From contig NZ_QVMU01000021.1 of NCBI RefSeq assembly GCF_003605645.1, positions 1-64,000 on the forward strand: a stretch of DNA of 64,000 bases. The letters run 5' to 3'. The notes beneath the pieces are model-generated. The model searched no databases. It was not told the DNA's origin and saw only the letters and a list, made by a program, of their open reading frames with translations. A program made the position numbers and the translations under genes. This DNA comes from Vibrio sinensis. GTDB taxonomy: Bacteria > Pseudomonadota > Gammaproteobacteria > Enterobacterales > Vibrionaceae. This document shows, piece by piece, positions 25,561 through 35,472 of the stretch; position 1 is the stretch's first letter, and each line of letters begins with the position of its first letter.

Positions 25561-25613
25561 TATTGATATGGGTGACTCATGGCTTCTATGACCATAAGCA
25601 TTCGTCGCTTCGG

Positions 25614-26804
25614 TTATAAAACAGCAGCGATCCCTTTGCATAGTGGGCCCATATTAGATTTAGTCATACCCGCAACGCTGATACGACCAGAACCTACGAT
25701 GTAAATTGCAAATTCATCTTTTAAACGAGTTACTTGCTCTTTGCTTAACCCAGAGAATGAGAACATACCATTTTGACGTTCGATAAAGCTAAAGTCTGCA
25801 TCCACGCCTTCTGATTTTAGCGTCTCAACAAATAGCTCTCTCATTTCTTGAATGCGATCGCGCATTTCTTTTACTTCAGCTTCCCATTCAGCACGTAGCC
25901 CGTCGTCATTTAGAATGTAAGTTACAACAGCACTACCGTGCGCAGGTGGGTTAGAGTAAATCGAGCGAATAATCGCTTTTACTTGAGAGAATGCAGTAGC
26001 AGCAACGTCAGCTGATTCTGCTACGAGAGTGAAAGCGCCGACACGCTCGTTGTATAAGCCGAAGTTTTTCGAGAATGAACTCGCAACAAGAATTTCTTTA
26101 TTGTATTTAGCGAAAATACGTAGGCCAATAGCATCATCTTCGACACCTTTTGCAAAGCCTTGGTATGCAAAATCAAAGAGTGGTAGCAGTTTCTTTTCAG
26201 CAATCAGCTGAGCCAATGCTTCCCATTCTTCTGCAGTTGGATCGATACCTGTTGGGTTATGGCAGCAGCCATGCAGTAATACAACATCGCCTTGAGAGGC
26301 TTGTTGAAGATCCACAAGCATAGCGTTGAAATCTTTATCTTTGGTTTCAGCGTTGTAGTAGCTGTATTGTGCGGTTTCTAGACCTGCCGCAGCAAATACA
26401 CCGTTGTGATTTGCCCATGTTGGATTGCTTATCCAAATTTTAGGATTGCTTAATTGGCGCTTAATAAATTCGCCAGCCACACGTAGAGCGCCAGTACCAC
26501 CTGGTGCTTGTGCGGTTTTTGCTCGAGCTGATGAAATAATTTCAGAGTCGTTGCCAAATAGAAGTTTTTGAACAGCCAGTCCGTATTCAGCGGTTCCTTC
26601 GATGGTTAGGTATGACTTAGTTTTCTCGGTTTCAACTAACGCGGCTTCCGCTTTCTTGACGGTAGCAAGAACAGGGGTTTCACCTTGCTCATTTTTGTAT
26701 ATACCAACACCTAAGTTAATTTTTTCAGCGCGTGGATCTTGTTTAAACTCTTCAGTGAGTCCAAGAATCGGGTCTGCGGGCGCTGCAACTACTTTTTCAA
26801 ACAT
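25614..26804 (-). CDS. aspC: Aspartate aminotransferase AspC
   Basis: About 396 residues, a PLP enzyme exchanging amino groups between aspartate and 2-oxoglutarate. It aligns by eye along its whole length with enteric AspC: PADPILGLTEEF, INLGVGIYK, GGTGALRVAGEF, HGCCHNPTGIDP, the PLP-lysine motif SSFSKNFGLYNERVG, and SGRISVAGM near the end. ATG at 26804 (MFEKVVAAPAD) is preferred because it matches the family start; ATG 26813 would add three residues. Confidence 0.95.
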   Translation of the reverse strand: MFEKVVAAPADPILGLTEEFKQDPRAEKINLGVGIYKNEQGETPVLATVKKAEAALVETEKTKSYLTIEGTAEYGLAVQKLLFGNDSEIISSARAKTAQAPGGTGALRVAGEFIKRQLSNPKIWISNPTWANHNGVFAAAGLETAQYSYYNAETKDKDFNAMLVDLQQASQGDVVLLHGCCHNPTGIDPTAEEWEALAQLIAEKKLLPLFDFAYQGFAKGVEDDAIGLRIFAKYNKEILVASSFSKNFGLYNERVGAFTLVAESADVAATAFSQVKAIIRSIYSNPPAHGSAVVTYILNDDGLRAEWEAEVKEMRDRIQEMRELFVETLKSEGVDADFSFIERQNGMFSFSGLSKEQVTRLKDEFAIYIVGSGRISVAGMTKSNMGPLCKGIAAVL

Positions 26805-27305
26805 ATTCGTCATCCATGTAAATCGAAGTGGGAAGAAATTATTCGATTATTTATACCTTTCTGACCTAGACGACACAATAGCAATCGTGCAGTAAACCTA
26901 AAAAAAATATGATTATTCATTTTTGTTGCATCAAATCGCTATTTTTAGCATTAAACGTAAGCAAAGCTATTGAAGATTAGAGCAAGACGCTTAGTGTTTT
27001 AGCGAGACCATATCACGCGGTTTTAGCTCTGGTATCTGCAACAGGCATACTAGGACTTTCATGACTAAAGTACTTCTCCTCTTATTTAGACGATACATCC
27101 GCAGTGCACCATTTTAACATTTTGGCTATGTATTGAGTTAAAAGGTATATGCGATAAATGCGACAAAATTACCTGCAATTTAAGAAACAGTAGCACGATT
27201 GCTACTGATGAATTGTTTGGCGAATCAAGGATAGTGTTCGCCTCTTTGACGTGGTTACTATGTGAGCAATATGTAAACAATAATGTAACCAAGGAGTTGG
27301 CTTCA
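26805..27305. other. Divergent intergenic region, aspC / lipoprotein gene
   Basis: About 500 bases without a supported gene. A minus-strand frame at 27086-27355 overlaps the lipoprotein gene and is considered chance. No operator recognised. Confidence 0.4.
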
Positions 27306-28766
27306 ATGAAAATGTTCAGAGTGCTGCCTATCGTAGCTTCGGTTTCGCTGCTCATCGCGTGTGGTGGAGATGATAGTTCTCAAGACCCCAAAGTAACCTA
27401 CAGCGGGACTTTGATTGTTCCTCAAGGGCTACAACAAAACTCATTACGAATCTTAGCGGGTGACTTTCTCTCATCGCGCAGTGATGAATGCCCTAACGTT
27501 CCTGATGGGTATCTACCTATGGCAAATGCCGCTGTAGTGTTAGAAGACGAAAATGGCTCGGCTTTATCAACTGAGACCTCGACGGATAATTGTGGCGTGT
27601 TTACCGTTGAAGTGGCAGGCGAAACTGATGGGTTTAGTAACAGTGTGATTAGTGCAACTCTCGACGGTTATAAACCTTTAAAAGCGAATGCTGAGAACTT
27701 TATTTCAAGTGGTGATGGTGCCGCTGTTCCAGTTGCTTCAACAGTTTCGTCGGATGCTAAATATATCATTAGTGCGATACAAAGCCTTGGTGGTGACAAA
27801 ATCAGCTTTTCTGTTACCGATTCAGCGAGTAATAATGCGGTTATCCAGTTGACGAAAAATGCGTTTGAGGTGTCAGTAAATGATCAGCCTCTGGTTATTT
27901 CAGCTCTTAACTCTACTGATCAATTGGGGCTGGCTAGTAGTAACGTGGTGGCATTGGATGCGAGTGGTTCAATGACGTCGTTGGTAACGGGTGAAGATGA
28001 ACTTGGTCCACAGTCTAACAATGAGGTTTACACACGCCATAGACTGACTGCAAAAGCGGCACATCAATTTGTTTCTGAAAAGGGGGCGGCTGATGAGTTT
28101 TCGGTGATCTCGTTCGATAATCAGATTAATACGATAAATAATGCATTTATTGCTAATTATAATCTGCTGGATGAAACCGGAAATAGCGTTAATTTTGATT
28201 ATCCTGAAACAGGCTTCGTTCAGGATAAAGCTAAACTTCATTTTGCGATAGATATGTACAACCCCAAGTCATCATTATGGCAAGGTGGAAGTGCTGATGA
28301 TGAAAAGCATCCAGACCGCACTGATACTGTCGCTACTGTGAATGGCTTCTATCCGTGGAGTGGTGGTACCGAGCTCGAGGGAGCGATTAACACCTCGCTA
28401 GAACAAGTCAAAGAGCGTACCAATACACTGAAGCGAGTGTTCGTCTTAACTGATGGTCAGAGTTATTTCAACGATCGTGATGGCGTCATCGCGCTAGCCA
28501 ATGAGAATAGCATTCCAGTCCATGCAATTGCGATTAGTCAAAGTGCGGATGAAGAAAACCTCCAAGAGATTGCGACTCAAACGGGGGGAACATACTACAA
28601 GGTGATTGACGAGCAGACGATTACAGGTATCTATTCTTCTTTGCAAACGACCATTAAATATGCGTATGTCGCAGAGTTAAATGCGCCACTTCAGTCGAGT
28701 GACACATTGAAATTGACGCTAACGATTAATGGTGAAGAGGTTGAGCGTACGCTAACAATTCAATAA
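27306..28766 (+). CDS. Outer-membrane-type lipoprotein with von Willebrand A domain
   Basis: About 486 residues. The start ATG 27306 is preceded by AAGGAG and gives a lipoprotein signal peptide ending in LLIAC|GG; no Asp at +2, so outer-membrane sorting is likely. A beta-rich region with carboxypeptidase-regulatory-like features (ANAAVVLEDENGSAL, ISATLDGYKPL) precedes a vWA domain. Its metal site DASGS starts at about residue 218, with FVLTDGQS downstream. Such proteins bind protein partners through a metal ion. Specific partner unknown. Monocistronic, with terminator at 28811-28830. Confidence 0.82.
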   Translation: MKMFRVLPIVASVSLLIACGGDDSSQDPKVTYSGTLIVPQGLQQNSLRILAGDFLSSRSDECPNVPDGYLPMANAAVVLEDENGSALSTETSTDNCGVFTVEVAGETDGFSNSVISATLDGYKPLKANAENFISSGDGAAVPVASTVSSDAKYIISAIQSLGGDKISFSVTDSASNNAVIQLTKNAFEVSVNDQPLVISALNSTDQLGLASSNVVALDASGSMTSLVTGEDELGPQSNNEVYTRHRLTAKAAHQFVSEKGAADEFSVISFDNQINTINNAFIANYNLLDETGNSVNFDYPETGFVQDKAKLHFAIDMYNPKSSLWQGGSADDEKHPDRTDTVATVNGFYPWSGGTELEGAINTSLEQVKERTNTLKRVFVLTDGQSYFNDRDGVIALANENSIPVHAIAISQSADEENLQEIATQTGGTYYKVIDEQTITGIYSSLQTTIKYAYVAELNAPLQSSDTLKLTLTINGEEVERTLTIQ

Positions 28767-28810
28767 TCGTTTGGCTAAGGGCAACAGCGCCTAGTCTTTA
28801 ATCAATAAAA

Positions 28811-28830
28811 ATGCCCCTAATTTGGGGCGT
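28811..28830. terminator. Terminator after the vWA lipoprotein gene
   Basis: ATGCCCC and GGGGCGT pair across TAATTT (one G-T pair) and are followed by a T-rich stretch (TTCTATTTT). Confidence 0.7.
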
Positions 28831-28896
28831 TTCTATTTTGAGCCTTGAGCTCTGTTACTAACTTAAGTCACTACGGTAAGCCGCAGACACGACGAA

Positions 28897-30042
28897 TTAG
28901 TTTGATAGGACGTGGGGATGTAAATTTGTGCCGGATGACGTTAGTAGCGTAAGCACTAAGTCACGGCAGCGAATAATATCTGACTTTCTAATGCACTCAT
29001 TCACACTGTGTATTTGTGACATGCCAACGCTAATATCCATACAAGGGATGCCATTTTTGTTGAATATATTGGCATCAGATCCGCCCATTCCGTCGTTAAA
29101 CTGTACTTCGATACCTTGTTGAGCGCAGCAAGAGGCAAATGTGCTTAGCAAGCTTGACTCAGGATCTAAACGGAACCCAGGAGTACCTTGAGCAATGCGG
29201 TTTTGATAGGTGATAGGGTAGCTTGCTTGCAGGGTATTGAGCTGTTTAGTCACCTCATCAATAAATGTTTGCACCTTATGCTGCTGACGAGAGCGAACCT
29301 CAAAGGTAATATCGACACTTTCCATTATGATGTTGGTGGCATTGCCCCCTTTGATTAAACCAAGATTGCTGGTGGTTTCTTCATCCACACGGCCGATGGG
29401 AAGTTGAGCAATCAATTGTGCACCTACTACCATGGCATTGCAGCCAGTTTCAGGTTCACTTGCATGACCGGCGATACCAGTTATTGTTACAATCCCTTTG
29501 GCAGAATAGGGCGCTGAAACATACGCGGTACCAATGTCGCCACCTGCATCGATGACATAGGCTAAATCTATCGATGGTAGATCTGCGAAATCGAGGACTT
29601 TTGCCCCTTTTAATCCAACTTCTTCACCGATAGTGAAAATAGCGATGACGGTAGGGTGGGGACGGGGATTAGTTGTCAGTTCAATTAATGCGTCTAATAT
29701 GACCGCAATACCTGCTTTATCATCGCCACCTAAGACACTTTTACCATCAGTCTTAATCCAATCGCCATCTTCAATAATAGTAATGGTGTCGCATGGTGTA
29801 ACCGTATCCATGTGAGCTGACAGAGCTATGGTGCCGGATAGATCTCCAGGGAGCAGCGCAATGAGGTTTCCACATTGTGCTCCTTCATCTTGATAATGTA
29901 GATGCGCGTTATCTTGATAAAAATCGATACCATATTTTGATAGCTGCGCTTGAATATATTCACTCACCAGTGTTTCTTTATAGGATGGAGAGCTTAATGC
30001 CGCCATTGCTAGGAAATGCTCAATGACCTTATCCATTTTCAC
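28897..30042 (-). CDS. M20-family metallopeptidase (tripeptidase T-like)
   Basis: About 381 residues. Zinc-site motifs are complete: SAHMDTVTP, GGDDKAGIAV, the catalytic TIGEEVGLKGA, and IDAGGDIGTAY; the dimerisation domain holds GHASEPETGCNA, and the last His ligand lies in SQIHSVNECI. It should remove N-terminal residues from short peptides or deacylate amino-acid conjugates. Its start overlaps the end of malY by 14 bases, making it the third gene of the malX-malY operon. This neighbour is absent from the E. coli malXY operon. Confidence 0.87.
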   Translation of the reverse strand: MKMDKVIEHFLAMAALSSPSYKETLVSEYIQAQLSKYGIDFYQDNAHLHYQDEGAQCGNLIALLPGDLSGTIALSAHMDTVTPCDTITIIEDGDWIKTDGKSVLGGDDKAGIAVILDALIELTTNPRPHPTVIAIFTIGEEVGLKGAKVLDFADLPSIDLAYVIDAGGDIGTAYVSAPYSAKGIVTITGIAGHASEPETGCNAMVVGAQLIAQLPIGRVDEETTSNLGLIKGGNATNIIMESVDITFEVRSRQQHKVQTFIDEVTKQLNTLQASYPITYQNRIAQGTPGFRLDPESSLLSTFASCCAQQGIEVQFNDGMGGSDANIFNKNGIPCMDISVGMSQIHSVNECIRKSDIIRCRDLVLTLLTSSGTNLHPHVLSN

Positions 30043-31204
30043 TCCTTAGTGCCTCAATAGCTGTCTGTAAACGGTTTAATCCATCCTCGATCTTTTCTCT
30101 AGGACAGGCGACATTGAGTCGTAAATAGTATTTTCCTGCTCCGCCATAAACGTCACCAGTCATAATAGCGACGCCTGCTTTGACCATTTGCTCTTTTAGT
30201 TGTTCAGCACTGATTTTTAACGCAGAGAAATCAATCCAAGCAAAGTACAGCCCCTCAGGAAACTGCATTTTTAATTGGGGTAGCTCTTGTCTTAAATAGA
30301 GTTGAACAAAGTGTAAGTTGTCTTGTAAATACGTATTGAGTTCATCAATCCAATAGCCACATTGTTGGTAGGCGGTAATGGTTGCCAGTACCCCGAATAT
30401 TGGCGGCGAAGACAAACCTTGTTGAAACTTCAATACTTGCAAAAAGCGTTGGTATAAATCCTTTTCGGGAATTAATACATAGGAACCGCCAAGTGCCGGG
30501 GTATTAAACGATTTCGATGCTGAAGTGCAAATCGCGACCCTGTGCGTGCTCAATGAGGTGATAGGGCAATAAGATAACCCAAAACATATATCCATATGTA
30601 TATCGTCTGAGATGACAAACACATCATGGCGACGGCAGACATCAAGCAAATAAGCTAGCTCATTTTTTTGCCACACTCTGCCCACAGGGTTATGTGGATT
30701 ACATAATAACAATACCCGGCAGCGTGCGACTTTAGCTTCAAAATCGGCTTTGTTGATTTCAAAGTAGCCGTCATCATCGAGCAATTCACTTGTCACCATT
30801 TCGCGACCGGAATGTTCGAGACAACCAAAGAAACCATCGTAAGCAGGCGTGAAAAGCAATACGCCATCACCCGGCTCACTGGTTAGACTTATCAGCGTCG
30901 CAATTGAATAAATAACACTTGGGCTATAGGCTATCCATTTATCTGAAATTTGCGTTGAGAAGCGACTTTCATACCAATGACAAATCGCTTGTTTGTAATC
31001 ATTATGATTCCAACGGCTGTAACCGTAAACCGGGTGGGCTATACGAGCCTTTAACGTCTCCTGTATCTCAATGGGTGATGCAAAGTCCATATCTGAAATG
31101 GTAAAAGGCAAGAGTCCAGGTTGCCCAAAACGGTCTTCTACATAGTCCCACTGGGTACAATAAGTATTGGTTCGGTCGATTACGCCGTTGAAATCTACTC
31201 TCAT
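30029..31204 (-). CDS. malY: MalY/PatB family PLP-dependent C-S lyase (cystathionine beta-lyase type)
   Basis: A 391-residue class I/II aminotransferase-fold enzyme. Clear MalY/PatB features include YCTQWDYVEDRFG, PFTISDMDFASP, HPVYGYSRW, LCNPHNPVGRVW, ISDDIHMD and the PLP-lysine in TSASKSFNTPAL. E. coli MalY cleaves cystathionine and also represses the maltose activator MalT. It overlaps malX by four bases and the downstream M20 peptidase by 14, forming one operon. Whether it binds MalT here is unknown. Confidence 0.92.
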   Translation of the reverse strand: MRVDFNGVIDRTNTYCTQWDYVEDRFGQPGLLPFTISDMDFASPIEIQETLKARIAHPVYGYSRWNHNDYKQAICHWYESRFSTQISDKWIAYSPSVIYSIATLISLTSEPGDGVLLFTPAYDGFFGCLEHSGREMVTSELLDDDGYFEINKADFEAKVARCRVLLLCNPHNPVGRVWQKNELAYLLDVCRRHDVFVISDDIHMDICFGLSYCPITSLSTHRVAICTSASKSFNTPALGGSYVLIPEKDLYQRFLQVLKFQQGLSSPPIFGVLATITAYQQCGYWIDELNTYLQDNLHFVQLYLRQELPQLKMQFPEGLYFAWIDFSALKISAEQLKEQMVKAGVAIMTGDVYGGAGKYYLRLNVACPREKIEDGLNRLQTAIEALRSENG

Positions 31205-32760
31205 GCCATTGCCAACTCTATCTTCTTGCGCATGGTGTGCACTTGCGGGCCAATAACAACTTGTAAGTTTGTCGCGTCAAGACGTACCACTCCAATGGCA
31301 CCAGCACTCTTTAGCTGTTTCTCATTGATGATGTCGGTTGAATGCAAAACAAGACGTAGGCGAGTTGCACAGTTGTCGATACTAACAATGTTATCTTTAC
31401 CACCTAGAGCCTCAAGCATGTGTGCAGCAAGGCCATCTGCACCTAATTTGCTGACAACAGAATCAGTATCATCTTCACGCCCTGGGGTTTTAAGATCTTT
31501 CTTAACAATGACGTAGGTGAACACAAAGTAGTATGCAGCAAACCAAACGACACCAAGTACAGGTACAAAGAACCAGTTGGTCTTAAAGCCTTGTAATACG
31601 CCGAAGACAAAGAAACCAATCACATCACCGGCAGGGCCAATATTGACGTTAAAGATAGACAAGGTTAGGTAACCTAGACCAGTCATGAACGCATGGAATA
31701 GGTATAGCATTGGTGAAATAAACAGGAAGATAAACTCAATCGGTTCCGTGATACCACTGACGATTGCGGTTACCGCACCTGAAATCAACAAACCACGGAT
31801 CAGTGGGCGGCTTTTCAGTTTTGCAGTGCGATACATTGCAAATGCTGCCGCTGGTAGTCCGAAGAAGAAGCTTAGCATACGGCCTTGAGATAGCAGCGCA
31901 GTGGTTTCCATCGGAGTTTCATAGCCAGCTGCAAGGTTGGTGTAAAAAATATTTAATGCACCAATCACTTGTTGACCATCAATGATTGCTTCGCCACCGA
32001 CAGGAGTGAAACGGATCATCGCGGTTAAAATATGGTGTAAGCCAAGGGGAATAAGCAGACGCTCACTGGCACCAAAAATCATTGGACCAAACACATCGGA
32101 CTGTTGAATGATGTAACCCAAACCTTTAATTAGTGCATCAAACACTGGCCAGATGTAAGGGATCAACATGCCGAAAACAGACAGAACGACGAGTGATACG
32201 ATCGGCACTGCGTGCGGGCCACCAAAAAACGCAAATGCGTCAGGTAGTTTGGTATCTTTGTAACGTTCGTGTAGACGAGAGACGATCACACCAGAGAAGA
32301 TACCACCTAATACACCAGTACCAATGGTTTGCACACCTAAGATCATGGTTTGACCCGCATCACGCATTTCATCTGGGCCAACTAGCATACCCGTATGTTT
32401 TAGCGCAAAGTTGGTGCCCATCGTCATGATAAGGTAACCGACGAAACCAGAGAATGCGGCGACACCTTTCTCTTCTTTTGCCAAGCCTAGAGGAATTGCG
32501 ATAGCAAAAAGAACCGGCATGTTTTTAAAAGTAAATACACCAATCATAGTGATGTATTGGAAGAAAATGTTGACTGGTTCGTAAGAAAGGAAAGGCCATA
32601 ACTTTTGTAGTTGTGCGCCAGATAGAGAGCTACCTAGTCCGAGAAGAATACCGGATATTCCGAGAAGTGCGATAGGCAGTACAAATGTTTTGCCCAACCC
32701 TTGGATAAAGCCCCAAAGCTTTGTTCTATGACTCATATTAGCCACTCCATTAAGATTCAC
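31201..32760 (-). CDS. malX: PTS maltose/glucose transporter EIICB, MalX-like
   Basis: A 519-residue phosphotransferase permease with an EIIC domain of about ten membrane segments (FVLPIALLGISGILLGLGSS..., ITEPIEFIFLFISP) and a C-terminal EIIB domain. The phosphorylated Cys lies in SIDNCATRLRL. It imports and phosphorylates a hexose or disaccharide; E. coli MalX moves glucose and maltose. Operon malX-malY-M20, with divergent regulator. The cargo may differ from maltose, because the regulator is not MalI. Confidence 0.9.
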   Translation of the reverse strand: MNLNGVANMSHRTKLWGFIQGLGKTFVLPIALLGISGILLGLGSSLSGAQLQKLWPFLSYEPVNIFFQYITMIGVFTFKNMPVLFAIAIPLGLAKEEKGVAAFSGFVGYLIMTMGTNFALKHTGMLVGPDEMRDAGQTMILGVQTIGTGVLGGIFSGVIVSRLHERYKDTKLPDAFAFFGGPHAVPIVSLVVLSVFGMLIPYIWPVFDALIKGLGYIIQQSDVFGPMIFGASERLLIPLGLHHILTAMIRFTPVGGEAIIDGQQVIGALNIFYTNLAAGYETPMETTALLSQGRMLSFFFGLPAAAFAMYRTAKLKSRPLIRGLLISGAVTAIVSGITEPIEFIFLFISPMLYLFHAFMTGLGYLTLSIFNVNIGPAGDVIGFFVFGVLQGFKTNWFFVPVLGVVWFAAYYFVFTYVIVKKDLKTPGREDDTDSVVSKLGADGLAAHMLEALGGKDNIVSIDNCATRLRLVLHSTDIINEKQLKSAGAIGVVRLDATNLQVVIGPQVHTMRKKIELAMA

Positions 32761-33006
32761 ATTATTATATTTGTAGGGAAACAGATTTTGTTTTCAGCGG
32801 TACAGTACGAAAGAATCTGTTGAAACAAAATCGAAATGTGTTTCGGTAAAAGTGGAAGGAAATTTTCATGTTATTGAATGGTTTATATAGAAATTAGGCT
32901 TATAATCACATCCATCAATAGGCTGGTATAACAAATTAGTATAATCGCACTGTTTTGTGTGATTTAGGCCATATTTTCTATTTAAAACAGGGTTGTTGGG
33001 TCAAGC

Positions 33007-34800
33007 GTGAGTATTAATTCTAATGAAGTAAAGTTGATTGGGATCTTGCTACAAGCTCCAAATGCGCTTTCTAAGCTTGCTGAAGAAATGGAAGTAAGCC
33101 GTCGTCACATCAGCAACTACATTGCTAATATCAACTATTACATTGACCAAGCGATCAGTGTCAAAAAAGGTATTGCCACACTTGAAATCACTCGTGAGCA
33201 ATGGGCGGATAGAATTAAGCTGGTGCCACTGAGTCACTATCGGCCGATGTCATCGGAGCGACAAGACTATTTACTGGATAATTACTTATTCCTTGAACAG
33301 GGCAAGTTTTTAGATATTGAGAAACAGTTAGGAATTTCTCGACCAACATTGAAAAAAGATTTAAGTGAGCTTGCGCTGCGGTTACAGTTGTGTGATTTAT
33401 CGATACAGTACATTGATGGCGGATTCACGATTGGAGGAACTGAGAAAAAAATACGACATTTGATGATGGAGCGTGCGAATAAGCAAGTTAGTCATATTCA
33501 TCCTGTCATTGAATATTGTACCCCGACGACGCCGCTTCAATGCCATACACAGATTGCCATTTCCCAGCTACTTTCGAGACTGCCGATTAAAGAAACTCAA
33601 GTCATTATTAGTAATATTTCAAATGCGATTGGAGGGGACTTTCCAGCTCATTTTACTCAGATGATGTTCCTTTATTTGAGTGTCTCGTTATCTCGAATTA
33701 GTAAAAAATTCATCATTTTACAAAAAGATAATGCTGACTATATAAGGCGAACTACTAAGTTCAGCTTGGTATACGATCAATTAAGCTTGCTCATCAATGA
33801 GAGCCTTGAATATGAGCACTTGCATTTAACGGAGTACTTCTTTAGTGGCTGTGCGTTAGATAATTTCCATGAAAACCAGCTGCGTGTAGAGATGTGCTCG
33901 ATGCTATTTCTACGGCAGTTAGGGCAATCAATGTCCTTGTCCCAAGGGCAAATGGCGTTATTGCATACTCAACTGTGCCAATATTTACCATCAGCTATTT
34001 ATCGAATAAAAAATCATGTTCGATTGCAATCAACGCTCAATAAAGAATTAGAAAGCCTCGATGATTATCAAATGACGATTCAAGCGATGTCGACGTGTCA
34101 GAATTGGCTTCCTGAGCCATTAAGAGATGAAGAGTTGCATCAGATTTACTTGTTTATTGAACAAGTAAAGCAAAGTGAGCAAAAAGAGCAGATCTCATTG
34201 AGAGATTTACTTGGCACGATACATAAATATGCCAAAGAGATCGATTATGAACCTTTAAAACGTGAGTTAGTGAATCTGTATCCAACCTCATTCTTAGATG
34301 ATACGGAGCCAGATTACTTGTGTGAAAACTGGTTTAGCAGAACCGATATTCATTGGATAAAGCCACACACTAGTTTAACTCACATTGCTGATTTTGGTGC
34401 ATTACATTTGGCAGAAAGCCTGGGGGTGCAATATAGTGAAATTCAACAACCTTTATCTAAAGTCTTGACGTCGTTTTTTGATTACCTGCATATGGGGTCG
34501 AATGTTTATTTTTACTCAGCACAAGCCGCATCACAGGTTAAGCGATCCTCTCTTCAACTTGTTATACAAGCCGGAGACATGCTTACACAAACCCCGCCAG
34601 CGTACTATTTTTTCTTAATACGTAACGACAGTTCGACAGCTCATAATATTCTTTATGCCCTAAACCAGTTTGAACAAGACAAATGGCTATACGAACGAGA
34701 TAACGAACAAGATGTTTTTTCTGAGTTGAGTCTTACTACTATGGTTAGTCGTTTTGCAAAGCATCTAGTCGCGAGTGAGGTAATCGGGTATAGGAGGTGA
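33007..34800 (+). CDS. PRD/BglG- or Mga-like multidomain transcription regulator
   Basis: About 597 residues, divergent from malX. Two helix-turn-helix regions are seen near the N-terminus (NALSKLAEEMEVSRRHISNYI at about 19-39 and DIEKQLGISRPTLKKDLSEL at about 99-118). This fits the BglG/MtlR/Mga group controlled by PTS phosphorylation. The central part has His-rich helical stretches (HLHLTEYFFSGCALDNFHENQL) compatible with regulatory domains. The C-terminus contains a possible EIIB/EIIA-like domain. It starts with GTG at 33007. E. coli has the LacI-type MalI here, so this is a replacement. Family assignment is by HTH layout only. Confidence 0.75.
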   Translation: MSINSNEVKLIGILLQAPNALSKLAEEMEVSRRHISNYIANINYYIDQAISVKKGIATLEITREQWADRIKLVPLSHYRPMSSERQDYLLDNYLFLEQGKFLDIEKQLGISRPTLKKDLSELALRLQLCDLSIQYIDGGFTIGGTEKKIRHLMMERANKQVSHIHPVIEYCTPTTPLQCHTQIAISQLLSRLPIKETQVIISNISNAIGGDFPAHFTQMMFLYLSVSLSRISKKFIILQKDNADYIRRTTKFSLVYDQLSLLINESLEYEHLHLTEYFFSGCALDNFHENQLRVEMCSMLFLRQLGQSMSLSQGQMALLHTQLCQYLPSAIYRIKNHVRLQSTLNKELESLDDYQMTIQAMSTCQNWLPEPLRDEELHQIYLFIEQVKQSEQKEQISLRDLLGTIHKYAKEIDYEPLKRELVNLYPTSFLDDTEPDYLCENWFSRTDIHWIKPHTSLTHIADFGALHLAESLGVQYSEIQQPLSKVLTSFFDYLHMGSNVYFYSAQAASQVKRSSLQLVIQAGDMLTQTPPAYYFFLIRNDSSTAHNILYALNQFEQDKWLYERDNEQDVFSELSLTTMVSRFAKHLVASEVIGYRR

Positions 34801-34931
34801 GAGGAGACATCGTTTAGTCGAATATGAAAGTGATGACATTAGAAGCAACCAAGACGAGAAATGATAACGTCTTGGTTGAACGTGATACCCAAACGACTTA
34901 AAAATGCAGTTAGGTAATGCGAGTCAAATGG

Positions 34932-35237
34932 TTATTTTTTTAAATTAACTTCAGATTCAACGGCATTGCTTTCAATGTCTGGATTATTCGCCAATTTTTT
35001 GGTTGCCCAATCGTTCACATGTTTCAAAATGGCTTTTAGCGCATGCTTTTCACTTGGTTTTTCACCTTGTTCGTGTTCAACCTTAATTTCTTCATGTGGA
35101 TGAGTACCGGTAGCATCTTCTGCAATATGCAGCCAATCAGGGTGCCAATAGTACGGTTGGCCTGATGGTGATGTCCAAGAATGGACGCCATTAGTTTCAC
35201 CTTTATATTTGATATCGTTTTCGTTGAATTTGGTCAT
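34932..35237 (-). CDS. Small conserved protein with YWHPxWLHIAEDAxGxHP motif (paralog A)
   Basis: A 101-residue soluble protein with a distinctive block GVHSWTSPSGQPYYWHPDWLHIAEDATGTHP at about residues 17-47, then an acidic/lysine-rich tail. No known domain recalled. The block is shared almost residue-for-residue with the 76-residue protein encoded 236 bases upstream. The Trp/His-rich motif could bind a metal or ligand. The gene starts with a solid ATG; the tail differs from the paralog. Function unknown. Confidence 0.7.
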   Translation of the reverse strand: MTKFNENDIKYKGETNGVHSWTSPSGQPYYWHPDWLHIAEDATGTHPHEEIKVEHEQGEKPSEKHALKAILKHVNDWATKKLANNPDIESNAVESEVNLKK

Positions 35238-35472
35238 TTTTTATCTTCTCTCATCGTTCATGAGTTGAGGTATGTCACCTTAACGTTATAAATGTAACAG
35301 ATACTGATAAAAATAATGTGATGCCAATCGTTTAGCGACAGAATCAAAAAAATTACCAGTGTCTCGATACCTGCTATTCATTTGAAATGACAGCGATGTG
35401 AGCGACATTTCTCGTTTCCCTGAGTTTCTATAGCGTGTAATATACTTCGTTAACCCTTAATAATACGCTTGT

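Noticed and set aside
27086..27355. 89-codon minus-strand frame upstream of the vWA lipoprotein
   Set aside because: Overlaps the lipoprotein's signal peptide region in antisense; composition unconvincing.
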